From: CAUZIB01 sp963663925
GTDB taxonomy: Bacteria; Acidobacteriota; Vicinamibacteria; Vicinamibacterales; UBA8438
Length of the DNA: 64,000 nt
Assembly: GCA_965237405.1 (NCBI GenBank)
Contig: OZ250139.1
Location: forward strand, 620,001 to 684,000
Direction of reading: 5' to 3'
Below, piece by piece: positions 34,577 to 43,074 of this stretch. The translations under genes and the position numbers were made by a program. Each line of letters opens with the position of its first letter. Within the stretch, counting starts at the first letter, position 1. The notes beneath the pieces are model-generated. The model was not told where the DNA came from. It did not search any database and saw nothing but the letters and a program-made list of their open reading frames with translations.

Positions 34577-35911
34577 TCAACCAACCACGTCGTCAATCGC
34601 GGCGGCAAGTATCTCGACGGTGCGGTCCAGCTGCTCTTCGGTGATGATGATCGGTGGGGCGAGCAAGTACGAGTCGCCCTTAACCCGGCTGAACAGACCT
34701 CGGTCGAGGGCGTGCCGCTGTACGCGGGGCCCGACCTTGTCGGTCGCCGGGAAGGAACGTTTGGTGTCCCTGTCTTGTACCAGCTCGACCGCGCACATGA
34801 GTCCCTTGCCGCGGATGTCACCAACACGCGGGTGATTGGCGAGCGTGGCGGTGAGGCGGTCCAGCAGGTACCGGCCCTTCACGGTGGCCTGATCGGTAAA
34901 GCCTTCATCCGTAATGATTTGGAGCATGCGGAGCGCGACAGCGCACCCGACGGGGTGAGCGCTGTAGGTGTAGGCGTGCATCCACGGCCGACCATCGTCA
35001 TTCAGCGACGCTTGGATCGAGTCGTTGATCCCAATTCCGCCGAAGGGGAAGTACCCCGACGTGATCGCCTTGGCAAACTGCACGATGTCCGGTTCGATTC
35101 CCCAGTGATCCAGGGCAAAGGTTCGCCCCGTTCGTCCGAAGCCGGTGATCACCTCGTCGGCGACGAGGAGCACGTTGTGCTGATCACAGATCTCTCGCAC
35201 CCTCCCGAAGTAGTCGTCTTGCGGGACGATCACGCCGCCCGCGCCCTGAACCGGTTCCGCGATGAACATCGCGACCGTATCGGCGCCCTCGCGAAGAATC
35301 GCTCGTTCAAGCTCGTTTGCCGCGGCGAGCCCTTGACTCACACCTGCGGGACCCTCGTACCGGTAGGGGTAGGGCGACGGAATGTGCACGAACCCAGGCA
35401 CGCGTGGCTCGAACAGCTGCCAGTAGGCGCTGAGTCCCGTCGCACTCATTGCTGCTAACGTGACCCCGTGATAACCCTCGATCTGCGAAATCACCTTTGT
35501 CTTGTCCGGCTTGCCGCGTAGCTTCCAGTACGCGCGAGCTATCTTGATGCTACTTTCGGTTGCTTCGCTGCCACCGCTGGTGAAAAAGAAATGGTTGATT
35601 GACGGATAGCAGATGTCGGCGAGCCGTTCGGCGAGCTCGATGGCGCGCAGGTTGGAACTCCCGCTATAGCCGGAGACGTAGGCGAGCGTACTCGCCTGTT
35701 CGGCCATTGGCTCGGCGAGTTCACGTCGTCCGTGACCAGCAGTCACGTTCCATAGCCCGGCTAACCCATCAATGCATTTGCGACCCTCGGTATCGGTCAG
35801 AACGGCGCCTGAGCCGGCGACCCACACGCGACCGTTGGCGTGGAGCGTCGCATCATGGAGCGGGTGGATCAAGTGCGCCAGATCGCGGTCCAGCAGGGGG
35901 TTGGTCGTCAC
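34577..35911 (-). CDS. Class III PLP-dependent aminotransferase (omega-transaminase type)
   Basis: A 444-residue enzyme with the class III blocks LIHPLHDATLHANGR, GLAGLWNVTAGHGRREL, FFFTSGGSEATESSIKIARA, the YHGVT segment, VLLVADEVITGFGRTG, the PLP Lys in QFAKAITSGYFPFGG and HAYTYSAHPVGCAVAL. It resembles putrescine/beta-alanine:pyruvate-type transaminases. It is convergent with the rhodanese gene, with about 168 featureless bases between. The amine substrate cannot be decided from sequence. Confidence 0.94.
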   Translation of the reverse strand: MTTNPLLDRDLAHLIHPLHDATLHANGRVWVAGSGAVLTDTEGRKCIDGLAGLWNVTAGHGRRELAEPMAEQASTLAYVSGYSGSSNLRAIELAERLADICYPSINHFFFTSGGSEATESSIKIARAYWKLRGKPDKTKVISQIEGYHGVTLAAMSATGLSAYWQLFEPRVPGFVHIPSPYPYRYEGPAGVSQGLAAANELERAILREGADTVAMFIAEPVQGAGGVIVPQDDYFGRVREICDQHNVLLVADEVITGFGRTGRTFALDHWGIEPDIVQFAKAITSGYFPFGGIGINDSIQASLNDDGRPWMHAYTYSAHPVGCAVALRMLQIITDEGFTDQATVKGRYLLDRLTATLANHPRVGDIRGKGLMCAVELVQDRDTKRSFPATDKVGPRVQRHALDRGLFSRVKGDSYLLAPPIIITEEQLDRTVEILAAAIDDVVG

Positions 35912-35967
35912 GTCCGGTCGCAGAATAGCATGCGGGGCGGAACGACGTGGCAGGCCGATCAGCGTGC

Positions 35968-35973
35968 TATAGT
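35968..35973 (+). promoter_or_regulatory. Putative -10 box before the FAH-fold gene
   Basis: TATAGT lies 30 bases before ATG 36004. No clear -35 match is visible at the usual spacing, so this is a weak call based on position and sequence. Confidence 0.3.
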
Positions 35974-36003
35974 CCCGCGTACTTACGCTGCAGGGAGATT
36001 TCG

Positions 36004-36834
36004 ATGCGAACCATTCTGATCTGGACTACGTTGATCGTTCTTACCGTCACCCCGGCCTTTGCGCAGGACGTTACGAAGTACGTTCGCTACGAGTACGACG
36101 GCAACGTCTGGTATGGCGTTCTCGAGGGCGAGACGGTCTACCCACTTCGTGGCGATATCTTCGAATCGGTCGAGCGAACGGGTGACACCGTAGCTCTGGG
36201 AGCGGTGCGGCTACTCCCGCCAACTGTGCCCAAGAAGGTCATCGCGATCGGGTTCAACTACGGCAGCCATTTGGGCGATGCGGAGCCGGCGGGTGAGCCC
36301 GGTGTGTTCAATAAGCACCCGACGTCGCTGATTCCGCACGACGCAGAGATTACCTACTACGCCGACGCAACCAACCTGCACTACGAAGGTGAGATGGTGC
36401 TGATCATCGGGAGGACGGCGAAGGATATGCCGGTCGACGAGGCCGACGACTATATCTTTGCCGTGGCTCCTGGGAACGACGTCAGCGAGCGGGAGTGGCA
36501 GTCGAACGATCTCCAGTGGTTTCGCGCCAAGGGCGCCGACACGTTCGGGCCGGTGGGTCCGGTCATGGCCGCCGGGGTGAACTACAATGACCTCCTGCTA
36601 GAGACACGCGTGAACGGCGAGGTCAAACAGTCGCAGCGGACTAAGGACCTCATCTTCAATCCCGCGCGGATTGTCAGCTACGTTTCCCGGTACGTCACAC
36701 TCGAGGCCGGCGACATGATCTTCACTGGCACGCCGGGGACGACCAGCGCGATACAGCCTGGCGACGTGGTCGAAATCGAACTCGAGGGTGTCGGCGTCCT
36801 GCGGAACACAGTCGGTCCGAAGCAAACGCGCTAA
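36004..36834 (+). CDS. Exported fumarylacetoacetate hydrolase family protein
   Basis: ATG 36004 follows CAGGGAG and starts a signal peptide (ILIWTTLIVLTVTPAFAQD). The 276-residue product is a complete FAH-fold protein: VIAIGFNYGSHLGDA, the acidic metal site in NLHYEGEMVLIIG, VAPGNDVSEREWQ, WFRAKGADTFGPVGP, VNGEVKQ, and DMIFTGTPGTTSAIQPGD. FAH enzymes hydrolyse or decarboxylate acylpyruvates with magnesium and are normally cytosolic, so a secretion signal is unusual. It is monocistronic. Confidence 0.9.
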   Translation: MRTILIWTTLIVLTVTPAFAQDVTKYVRYEYDGNVWYGVLEGETVYPLRGDIFESVERTGDTVALGAVRLLPPTVPKKVIAIGFNYGSHLGDAEPAGEPGVFNKHPTSLIPHDAEITYYADATNLHYEGEMVLIIGRTAKDMPVDEADDYIFAVAPGNDVSEREWQSNDLQWFRAKGADTFGPVGPVMAAGVNYNDLLLETRVNGEVKQSQRTKDLIFNPARIVSYVSRYVTLEAGDMIFTGTPGTTSAIQPGDVVEIELEGVGVLRNTVGPKQTR

Positions 36835-37426
36835 GGTTCGCCGGAGCCCGGTAGGTCCACACGGACTCAGCAGCAGGTGCGGTCGAGATTCGCGACCGAC
36901 GTGATGGTGATGGAGGTGTGTCGCGGTCAGTGCCGTTCGTGCCGTGGGCGGCGACGAGAAGACCGGTGATGGCGACCTTGTGACCCTCCCGAAGCTGGCT
37001 GGCCGAGTTTTTGTGGCCTGGCACGATGAAATCTCAGGCCTGTCGGTACTCCTCACGGTCTTCCTCGGAGAGGTGCTCGATGACTCCGACGAGTCGGAAC
37101 ATGAGGGAACCGATGGGTCAGGTCGTCTCGGGCGAGAGGTCGGGGTTTCCGAACGGGTCGCGCGTCTCTTCAGGCTCGGGAGCTCGCGTGAGCATCCAGC
37201 GCGGTGGGCATCTCGAATTCTTGGCGACGCATCCGACGGTCGACACCATCGTGATGGCCGGTTGGGAAACGATCGATATCGGGTAAGGACAGCGGCATTG
37301 TTGCTACCGCCATGTCCCGACGCAACGCAATCGGCCCGATCGACGCATGGCGACACTGTACGCCACACTAAACCCGGATTGACTGGCGTTCCGGCGGGAC
37401 TTAAGATCCCGCGAAGGAGGATCCGC
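36835..37426 (+). other. 592-base gap with no convincing gene
   Basis: The reading frame of the next gene is open through this stretch on the plus strand, but composition, the lack of a ribosome site and an improbable sequence argue against coding. Some minus-strand segments (for example DPFGNPDLSPETT and GSLMFRLVGVIEHLSEEDRE) look protein-like but are split by stops, so a long-decayed gene is possible. The last 15 bases contain the ribosome site of the next gene. Confidence 0.5.
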
Positions 37427-38497
37427 ATGATAGACACCCTAGTGCTGTCGGTGTCACGACGAAGCTTCGCATTCCTGACGATTGGACTCTTGGCGGCGGT
37501 CGCGCTTTCACCGTCGCCGGTTGCCGCACAGCTGCAGCCTATCATTGTGCAGACGAACGCGGCGGGTGACAACGTTCACCTGATAGACCCCACCTCGAAT
37601 GAGATCGTAGGTGAGATCACTGGTGTCGAGGTTATTCACGGCGTGGCCGCCGCGCCCGACGGGAGTCGACTGTATCTCAGCAACGAGTCGACCGAAGAGC
37701 TCGATATCGTCGACACCAAAACTCTCAAGGTCACGAACTCGATTCCGCTCAGCGGTCGACCGAACAACGTCGCCATTCACGGAAATGGTGAGCGTCTGTA
37801 CGTCGCGATTCAGGGAACGGGCGGCGGCGTCGACGTCATCGATACGGTCAATGAAGAGCACGTCAAGTTCATCCGGATTCTCCGCGGCGTGCACAACACG
37901 TTCATAACGCCTGATAGTAAGTACGTGGTGGCTGGCTCAACCGGAGGCGGCGGCGCGACGGCGATCGACACCGAACTCGAACGACCGGTCTGGACGATCT
38001 ACTTCGAAGGCGGCGTGCGTCCCTTCACGTTTGACACGAACCCGGACGGCTCGACCCGGAACATGTACGTGCAGATCACGAACCACCACGGGTTCGCAGT
38101 CGTCGACTGGGAGCAGCGCAAGGAGATTGGCCGGATCGTGCAGCCAGATATACCGCAGACCGAGCGCAACGCCTATGGCATTCAGGGCGCTCCCTCCCAC
38201 GGCATCAAGGTTGCACCAGACGGTACGAGCATCTGGTCGACAAGCAAGATCAACGGGCACGTCTACGCGTATTCGTTGCCTGATCTTGAGTATCTTGGAG
38301 GTGTCCCAGTGGGTGTTGTTCCGGATTGGCTGACCTTTACACCGGATAGCCAGTACCTCTATGTGGCCAACGCACACTCGAACACCGTTTCGGTCGTCGA
38401 TGTCGCCGCCCTGGAAGAGGTCAAAGTGATCCCAGTCGGACAAGTGCCTAAACGAAACATCACGGCGATGCTTCCTCGGCCGTCAACCGGGCAGTAA
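37427..38497 (+). CDS. Exported YncE-like beta-propeller (YVTN family) protein
   Basis: ATG 37427 follows GAAGGAGG six bases away; the frame is open much further upstream but that part is unlike a protein. The 356-residue product has a signal peptide ending PSPVAAQL and a seven-bladed YVTN/YncE propeller (VIHGVAAAPDGSRLYLSNES, GRPNNVAIHGNGERLYVAI, PDWLTFTPDSQYLYVANAHS). Such propellers bind partners or ligands. Di-haem and Rieske genes follow within 30 bases each, suggesting a periplasmic redox complex in which this is the structural subunit (inference). Confidence 0.9.
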   Translation: MIDTLVLSVSRRSFAFLTIGLLAAVALSPSPVAAQLQPIIVQTNAAGDNVHLIDPTSNEIVGEITGVEVIHGVAAAPDGSRLYLSNESTEELDIVDTKTLKVTNSIPLSGRPNNVAIHGNGERLYVAIQGTGGGVDVIDTVNEEHVKFIRILRGVHNTFITPDSKYVVAGSTGGGGATAIDTELERPVWTIYFEGGVRPFTFDTNPDGSTRNMYVQITNHHGFAVVDWEQRKEIGRIVQPDIPQTERNAYGIQGAPSHGIKVAPDGTSIWSTSKINGHVYAYSLPDLEYLGGVPVGVVPDWLTFTPDSQYLYVANAHSNTVSVVDVAALEEVKVIPVGQVPKRNITAMLPRPSTGQ

Positions 38498-38524
38498 GTT
38501 CCGGTCACCGAAAGGATCCATTCG

Positions 38525-39337
38525 ATGGCCCGATCTGTGTTGTTCGTTGTGCTTAGCTTCTCCTGCATGGTGGCTGCCCTCGGTTTCCTCACGACATCCC
38601 TGACGGCGCAGTCGTCGCTGAGAGAGGCGGCCCGGGCACTTGATTTTCAGCAGTACCGCGACACGGTCGAGCCGATTTTTCTTGATCGTCGTCCGGGTAA
38701 CGCTCGGTGTGTTGTATGCCACTCGCGCGGCGGTGGTAATAATTTTCTGGAACCGCTGGCTCAGGGTCGCAATGGCTACGAGGAAGAACAGTCCCTTCGT
38801 AATTTTGAGCGCGTACAACGGCTTGTGGTACCAGGTGCGCCGATGGAGAGCATCCTTCTCACGAACCCGCTCGCCGAGGACGCTGGCGGAAGCCACTGGC
38901 ACGCCGGAGGGAAACACTGGACGTCGCAGAGCGATATCGAATGGCAGCGGCTCGCTGCGTGGGTGAGCAACACACGGGTCTCGGTTGACTTTGGGTTCTA
39001 TCGAGAGCGGGTTGAGTCGATCTTCCTGAACCGCCGTCCCGGCAATGCCCGGTGCGTAGTGTGTCATTCGCGCGGTGGTGGCAACAGCTTCCTGGAGCCT
39101 CTGGCGGCTGGGGCAACAACTTACGATGACGAGCAGTCGATGCGGAATTTCAAGCGTGTACAGCGACTCGTAGTTCCAGGCTTACCCATGGAGAGCATCC
39201 TTCTTACGAACCCGCTCACCGAGGACGCTGGCGGGAGTCACTGGCACGCTGGGGGTAAGCACTGGGACTCGCAGGACGACGGCGAGTGGCAGACGCTTTC
39301 GGACTGGGTGATGGGGCAGACGGGTATCTCGCAGTAG
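38525..39337 (+). CDS. Exported di-haem protein with two tandem cytochrome-like repeats
   Basis: A 270-residue protein with signal peptide (about 1-29), then two copies of a unit of about 115 residues. Each opens with YRDTVEPIFLDRRPGNARC or its variant YRERVESIFLNRRPGNARC, contains one CVVCHSRGGGN haem c motif, and ends in GGSHWHAGGKHW. The units are about 80% identical by eye, so the gene arose by internal duplication. The CxxCH sites and a conserved His-rich tail suggest covalent haem c with His axial ligands. It lies between the YVTN propeller and a Rieske protein. Confidence 0.85.
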   Translation: MARSVLFVVLSFSCMVAALGFLTTSLTAQSSLREAARALDFQQYRDTVEPIFLDRRPGNARCVVCHSRGGGNNFLEPLAQGRNGYEEEQSLRNFERVQRLVVPGAPMESILLTNPLAEDAGGSHWHAGGKHWTSQSDIEWQRLAAWVSNTRVSVDFGFYRERVESIFLNRRPGNARCVVCHSRGGGNSFLEPLAAGATTYDDEQSMRNFKRVQRLVVPGLPMESILLTNPLTEDAGGSHWHAGGKHWDSQDDGEWQTLSDWVMGQTGISQ

Positions 39338-39352
39338 CCGTAATTACTCGTT

Positions 39353-39925
39353 GTGTTGAGCCTCGTCTTCTCCGCGTTCACGAGACGTACCTTCTTGGGA
39401 GGCCTATTGTCGTCGGTGCTCGCGTTTGAGTGCCGCGTGCGGGCACAGGCCCCGCGTCTTCTGCGCTATCGGCCGTTGTCCCAACCAGCGACGATCGCCC
39501 TCGCGGCGCTTGAAATACCCGGGCGGGCGCGTCGCTTCAGGGCACAGGGTATGTCACCTCCAACCGCCGCTAATCCGAATCGACCCGTACGGGTGAACGG
39601 TATGGTGGTACGCGTTTCGGAAGGCGATCCAAACCCCGATCGCTTCAAGGCCGTCTGCACCATCTGCCCGCACGAGCAATGCGAGGTCGACTTCATGGCG
39701 GACCCTACCGAGCTCGACCCGCTCGTGCTTGCGGAGATTAGCGAGGTTAGGGAACCGGTCTACCTCTGTCCCTGCCACAACAGCACGTTCACGATGTCCG
39801 CAGGAGACCGGCTGGGGGGGGCCGCACCCCGAGGGTTGTACCGGTTTCGCGTGACGGCAGTTACGAACAACACCGTCGAAATCGGCGAAGTGGAAGAGGA
39901 CGTGCTGCTATTTTTTGCCGACTGA
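39353..39925 (+). CDS. Tat-exported Rieske [2Fe-2S] protein
   Basis: GTG 39353 is the likely start. The 190-residue protein has a twin-arginine signal (TRRTFLGGLLSSVLAF) and a Rieske fold. Cluster ligands are Cys and His in CPHEQCEVDF and Cys and His in LCPCHNSTF; the extra cysteines in each loop can form the stabilising disulfide of bc1-type Rieske proteins. It lies 15 bases after the di-haem gene, so propeller, di-haem and Rieske form one operon. The electron donor is not known. Confidence 0.88.
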   Translation: MLSLVFSAFTRRTFLGGLLSSVLAFECRVRAQAPRLLRYRPLSQPATIALAALEIPGRARRFRAQGMSPPTAANPNRPVRVNGMVVRVSEGDPNPDRFKAVCTICPHEQCEVDFMADPTELDPLVLAEISEVREPVYLCPCHNSTFTMSAGDRLGGAAPRGLYRFRVTAVTNNTVEIGEVEEDVLLFFAD

Positions 39926-39928
39926 TTG

Positions 39929-40396
39929 CTAGTTGATCGCGAGAAGCTCGACGTCGAACACTAGGGTCGAACCGGGTGGAATTAGGCCGCTCCCGATGCC
40001 TCGGTCCCCATAACCGAGTTCCGACGGAATCCAGAAGCGACGCTTCTCGCCGACGACCATGAGTTGCAGGCCTTCGGTCCACCCGCGAATCACGCCGTTC
40101 AGGGGAAACTCAGCCGGCTGACCGCGGGTAACGGAACTGTCGAACATCTTCCCGTTGGTGAGCCAACCGGTGTAGTGCACCCTCACCTCACTGGTCTCGG
40201 TCGGGTGGGTTGCTCCGGCGCCGGCCTGAAGTATCTTTGACGCCAGACCCGAACTGGTTACTTCGGCGTCGCTCGGAGCCGTAGCGACGTCGTCGGGTGC
40301 CGACACCTGTGCCGCCGATACAGCGGCGAAACCAAAGGCAAGCAGCGTAACTGTAAGCGAGGAGCAGAGCATTTGCGGGACCAGCAGCTTCAGCAT
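39929..40396 (-). CDS. Exported FKBP-type peptidyl-prolyl cis-trans isomerase
   Basis: A 155-residue protein with signal peptide ending AVSAAQV, a short linker and a complete FKBP domain: VRVHYTGWLTNGKMFDSS, FPLNGVIRGWTEGLQLMVVG, ELGYGDRGIGSGLIPPGSTL and FDVELLAIN. Active-site Tyr, Phe, Asp and Trp are present. It folds proline-containing proteins in the periplasm. Its stop lies four bases from the Rieske stop in a convergent arrangement. Confidence 0.94.
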   Translation of the reverse strand: MLKLLVPQMLCSSLTVTLLAFGFAAVSAAQVSAPDDVATAPSDAEVTSSGLASKILQAGAGATHPTETSEVRVHYTGWLTNGKMFDSSVTRGQPAEFPLNGVIRGWTEGLQLMVVGEKRRFWIPSELGYGDRGIGSGLIPPGSTLVFDVELLAIN

Positions 40397-40459
40397 CCGC
40401 TTACCATATCATCAGCTTGGACTCGTGGCACCAAACCGCAACCATCCCGACGGCGAGGC

Positions 40460-40465
40460 TATAAT
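40460..40465 (+). promoter_or_regulatory. Putative -10 box before the glycosyltransferase
   Basis: A perfect TATAAT lies 20 bases before ATG 40480. No -35 consensus is seen at 16-18 bases upstream, so the promoter would be weak or activator-dependent. Confidence 0.35.
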
Positions 40466-40479
40466 CGAACCTCTCGGTC

Positions 40480-41793
40480 ATGCGGATCACTTACATCACG
40501 GCAGGCGCCGGTGGCATGTACTGCGGAAGCTGTATCCGCGACAATACACTTGCCGCCGCGCTGATGGCCGAGGGACACGAGGTGCTGTTGGTCCCGACGT
40601 ACACGCCCACTCGTACCGACGAAACGAATGTCAGCACACAGCGCGTCTTCCTTGGCGGCGTCAGCGTATACCTGGAGCAGCACCTGTGGCTGTTCCGACA
40701 TACGCCGTGGCTTCTTGATCGGTTATGGGACGCGCCCTGGGTTCTCCGAATGGTCACGGGGCTTGGTGTTCCAACTCAACCTGAACGGCTTGGCGCATTG
40801 ACAGTATCGGTTTTGGCCGGTCCAAATGGGAACCAGGCGAAGGAAATCGACAAGCTGCTCCACTGGCTCAAAGGCGAGCCTCGACCCGACGTTATCGATC
40901 TATCTAACTCCATGCTGATCGGACTGGCCCGGCCGATCAAGGAGGCATTGGGCGTCCCGGTATGCTGCACGCTTCAAGGCGAGGATATTTTCCTCGACCA
41001 CCTCAACGAGCCGTTTCGCGGAGAGGCACGTCGATTGATACAGGAGGCCATCGCCCATGTCGATCGGTTCATCGCTGTGAGCGACTACTACGCCGCCCAC
41101 ATGTCCCGGTACTTGGGAATTCCAGAGGCACAGATCGATGTGGTCCCACTCGGGATCAATGAGGTCGGATATCCAGAGGTCGATCGGCGGCACGACGTAC
41201 CAGTAAACCGTCTGGTCATTGGTCACTTCGGTCGGATTGCCCCAGAAAAGGGCACCCATATCTTGTGCGATGCGCTCACGCGTCTCCGGGACCGAGGGTT
41301 GCACGAGGACGCATCGCTCCGAATCGCTGGCTACTTAGCTCCGGAGCACGAGGCGTATTTTAGGTCGATCATCGAACGGGCGAAGACGTGGGGCGTTGCC
41401 GATCATGTTGCGTATATGGGTGTGCTCGACAGGGAGGAAAAGATTGCATTCATGCGTGGCTTGGACGTATTTGCGGTGCCCGCGGCGTACGACGATCCCA
41501 AGGGACTGGCATTACTCGAGGCGATGGCCTGCGGCGTGCCGGTCGTGGTTCCGAGACGGGGAACGTACACAGAGATAATCGAGCGGACTGGAGGTGGTGT
41601 GTTAGTTCCTCCGGATGACCTTGACGCCCTGGTTGATGCGCTCGGGGAGTTAGGTCGAGACTCGTCGCGTCGGCACGAGCTCGGCGCGCAAGGTGCAGCC
41701 GGAGTCCGTGCCCACTACACCGCCAGCGACATGGCCCAGCGCGCCCTCGACGTCTACGCGGGTCTCACGAAGTCGGTTCCGAACGTCGCATAG
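40480..41793 (+). CDS. Glycosyltransferase family 4
   Basis: A 437-residue GT-B enzyme. The N-terminal Rossmann domain begins MRITYITAGAGGMYCGSC with the Gly-rich acceptor loop and LAAALMAEGHEVLLVPTYTP. The C-terminal donor domain has FGRIAPEKGTHILCDAL, the E-x7-E region around VPAAYDDPKGLALLEAMACG and VPVVVPRRGTYTEIIE. Retaining transfer of a sugar from a nucleotide-sugar is expected. No polysaccharide cluster surrounds it. Confidence 0.92.
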   Translation: MRITYITAGAGGMYCGSCIRDNTLAAALMAEGHEVLLVPTYTPTRTDETNVSTQRVFLGGVSVYLEQHLWLFRHTPWLLDRLWDAPWVLRMVTGLGVPTQPERLGALTVSVLAGPNGNQAKEIDKLLHWLKGEPRPDVIDLSNSMLIGLARPIKEALGVPVCCTLQGEDIFLDHLNEPFRGEARRLIQEAIAHVDRFIAVSDYYAAHMSRYLGIPEAQIDVVPLGINEVGYPEVDRRHDVPVNRLVIGHFGRIAPEKGTHILCDALTRLRDRGLHEDASLRIAGYLAPEHEAYFRSIIERAKTWGVADHVAYMGVLDREEKIAFMRGLDVFAVPAAYDDPKGLALLEAMACGVPVVVPRRGTYTEIIERTGGGVLVPPDDLDALVDALGELGRDSSRRHELGAQGAAGVRAHYTASDMAQRALDVYAGLTKSVPNVA

Positions 41794-41815
41794 CCTGCCA
41801 CCGAGGGTCGAACGG

Positions 41816-41821
41816 TATAAT
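41816..41821 (+). promoter_or_regulatory. Putative -10 box in the gap before the second SMP-30 gene
   Basis: TATAAT occurs in the 252-base gap between the glycosyltransferase and the SMP-30 gene, 225 bases before its start, implying a long leader if used. Nothing else was recognised in the gap. Confidence 0.25.
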
Positions 41822-42045
41822 CGCACCTTTCTGAGGTTGAAACAACGACGAGCGTCCGCGCGTTGACTGGTTTCGCGGATGGTGGTTAGGGTGTGACCGC
41901 GCTCGGACATCTTGAGTGGGGTCTCGTGGCGAAGCGAGGAAGCTAGTGGTAGACGAGCCCTACCGGTTGTTGAAGGGGTGTGGTCGCTGAGGTTGCGGCG
42001 CGCCCGACGCTAGAACCGGTTCTTACAAGTAGAGAGAGAAACACG

Positions 42046-43071
42046 ATGCGACACGGTGCGATGATGGCCATCTGCCTCTTCGTTGCGTGTGGCACTTCCC
42101 AGCCACCGGACGAGGTCGAGTTGGTCCATGAGGCGATTTCCGATCAGGGCGCAGGGTCGGTTCTGCGCGTCGATCCGAGGCTGAATGCTCTGATTCCGGC
42201 CGACGTGCGTATAGAGAAGTTGGCCGACGGGTTCACGTTCACGGAGGGACCGGTGTGGCGCCGGTCCGATTCCCGGCTGTTCTTCTCCGACGTACGTGAC
42301 AACACACTCTACCAATGGACCGAATCGGAAGGGGTTACTCCGTTCCTGCAGCCGGTCTTCGAAGGCGACATGACTGGACGTGGCTCAGTGAGCTCGAATG
42401 GACTGACGCTCGATTCAAAGGGACGATTGGTCGTTTGCGAGCACGGCTATCGGCAGGTGTCTCGAATCGAGGTCGACGGCAGTCGGACGGTGCTTGTTGA
42501 CAACTTCGAGGGTGGCCGGCTCAATAGTCCCAACGATGCCGTCTATAGCTCGACCGGCTGGCTGTACTTCACCGACCCGCCGTATGGTCTGGCCGATGCC
42601 GAAGAGTCGCCGCTGCGCGAGTTAAACTTCAGTGGCATCTACCGGCTGAGTCCAGACGGTGAGTTGGAGCTGCTTTATAGCGAGCAGACCCGACCGAACG
42701 GCATTGCCCTGTCGCCGGACGAAACGATTCTGTACGTCGCAAATTCCGACGCGAACCGGAAAGTATGGATGGCGTATGACATCGGCAAGGACGGGGTATC
42801 GAACCCACGGGTATTCTACGACGTGACTCCGGAGAAAGCCGAAGGTGTCCCCGATGGTCTGAAGGTTGACCGTGCAGGTAATCTCTTCGCCACTGGACCT
42901 GGCGGCGTCTGGGTTATCACGCCAGACGGCACCCATTTGGGAACGATTCAGCCCGACGAAATACCGGCGAATGTGGGGTGGGGGGACGACGGCCGGACAC
43001 TCTATATGACCGCCCGGACCGGCTTGTATCGCATCAAGCTGACAACCGAAGGCGCCATTCCAGGGCCCTGA
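42046..43071 (+). CDS. SMP-30/gluconolactonase family protein, probable lipoprotein
   Basis: ATG 42046 follows AGAGAGAGAA. The 341-residue product has a short signal with a possible lipobox (LFVACGTS). The SMP-30 propeller includes DGFTFTEGPVWRRSDSRLFF, SSNGLTLDSKGRLVVCEHGY, LNSPNDAVYSSTGWLYFTDP, RPNGIALSPDETILYVANSD and GVPDGLKVDRAGNLF. Metal-site Glu, Asn and Asp are present. It is a lactonase by family and differs clearly from the copy at 7894. Confidence 0.92.
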   Translation: MRHGAMMAICLFVACGTSQPPDEVELVHEAISDQGAGSVLRVDPRLNALIPADVRIEKLADGFTFTEGPVWRRSDSRLFFSDVRDNTLYQWTESEGVTPFLQPVFEGDMTGRGSVSSNGLTLDSKGRLVVCEHGYRQVSRIEVDGSRTVLVDNFEGGRLNSPNDAVYSSTGWLYFTDPPYGLADAEESPLRELNFSGIYRLSPDGELELLYSEQTRPNGIALSPDETILYVANSDANRKVWMAYDIGKDGVSNPRVFYDVTPEKAEGVPDGLKVDRAGNLFATGPGGVWVITPDGTHLGTIQPDEIPANVGWGDDGRTLYMTARTGLYRIKLTTEGAIPGP

Positions 43072-43074
43072 TCG

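Noticed and set aside
36944..37426. A 160-residue N-terminal extension of the YVTN propeller protein
   Set aside because: The frame is open but there is no ribosome site, the sequence is unlike a protein, and ATG 37427 has GAAGGAGG and starts a clean signal peptide.
38640..39337. Di-haem gene repeats as an assembly duplication
   Set aside because: The two halves differ at many positions and have different linker sequences, so they are a true ancient internal duplication.
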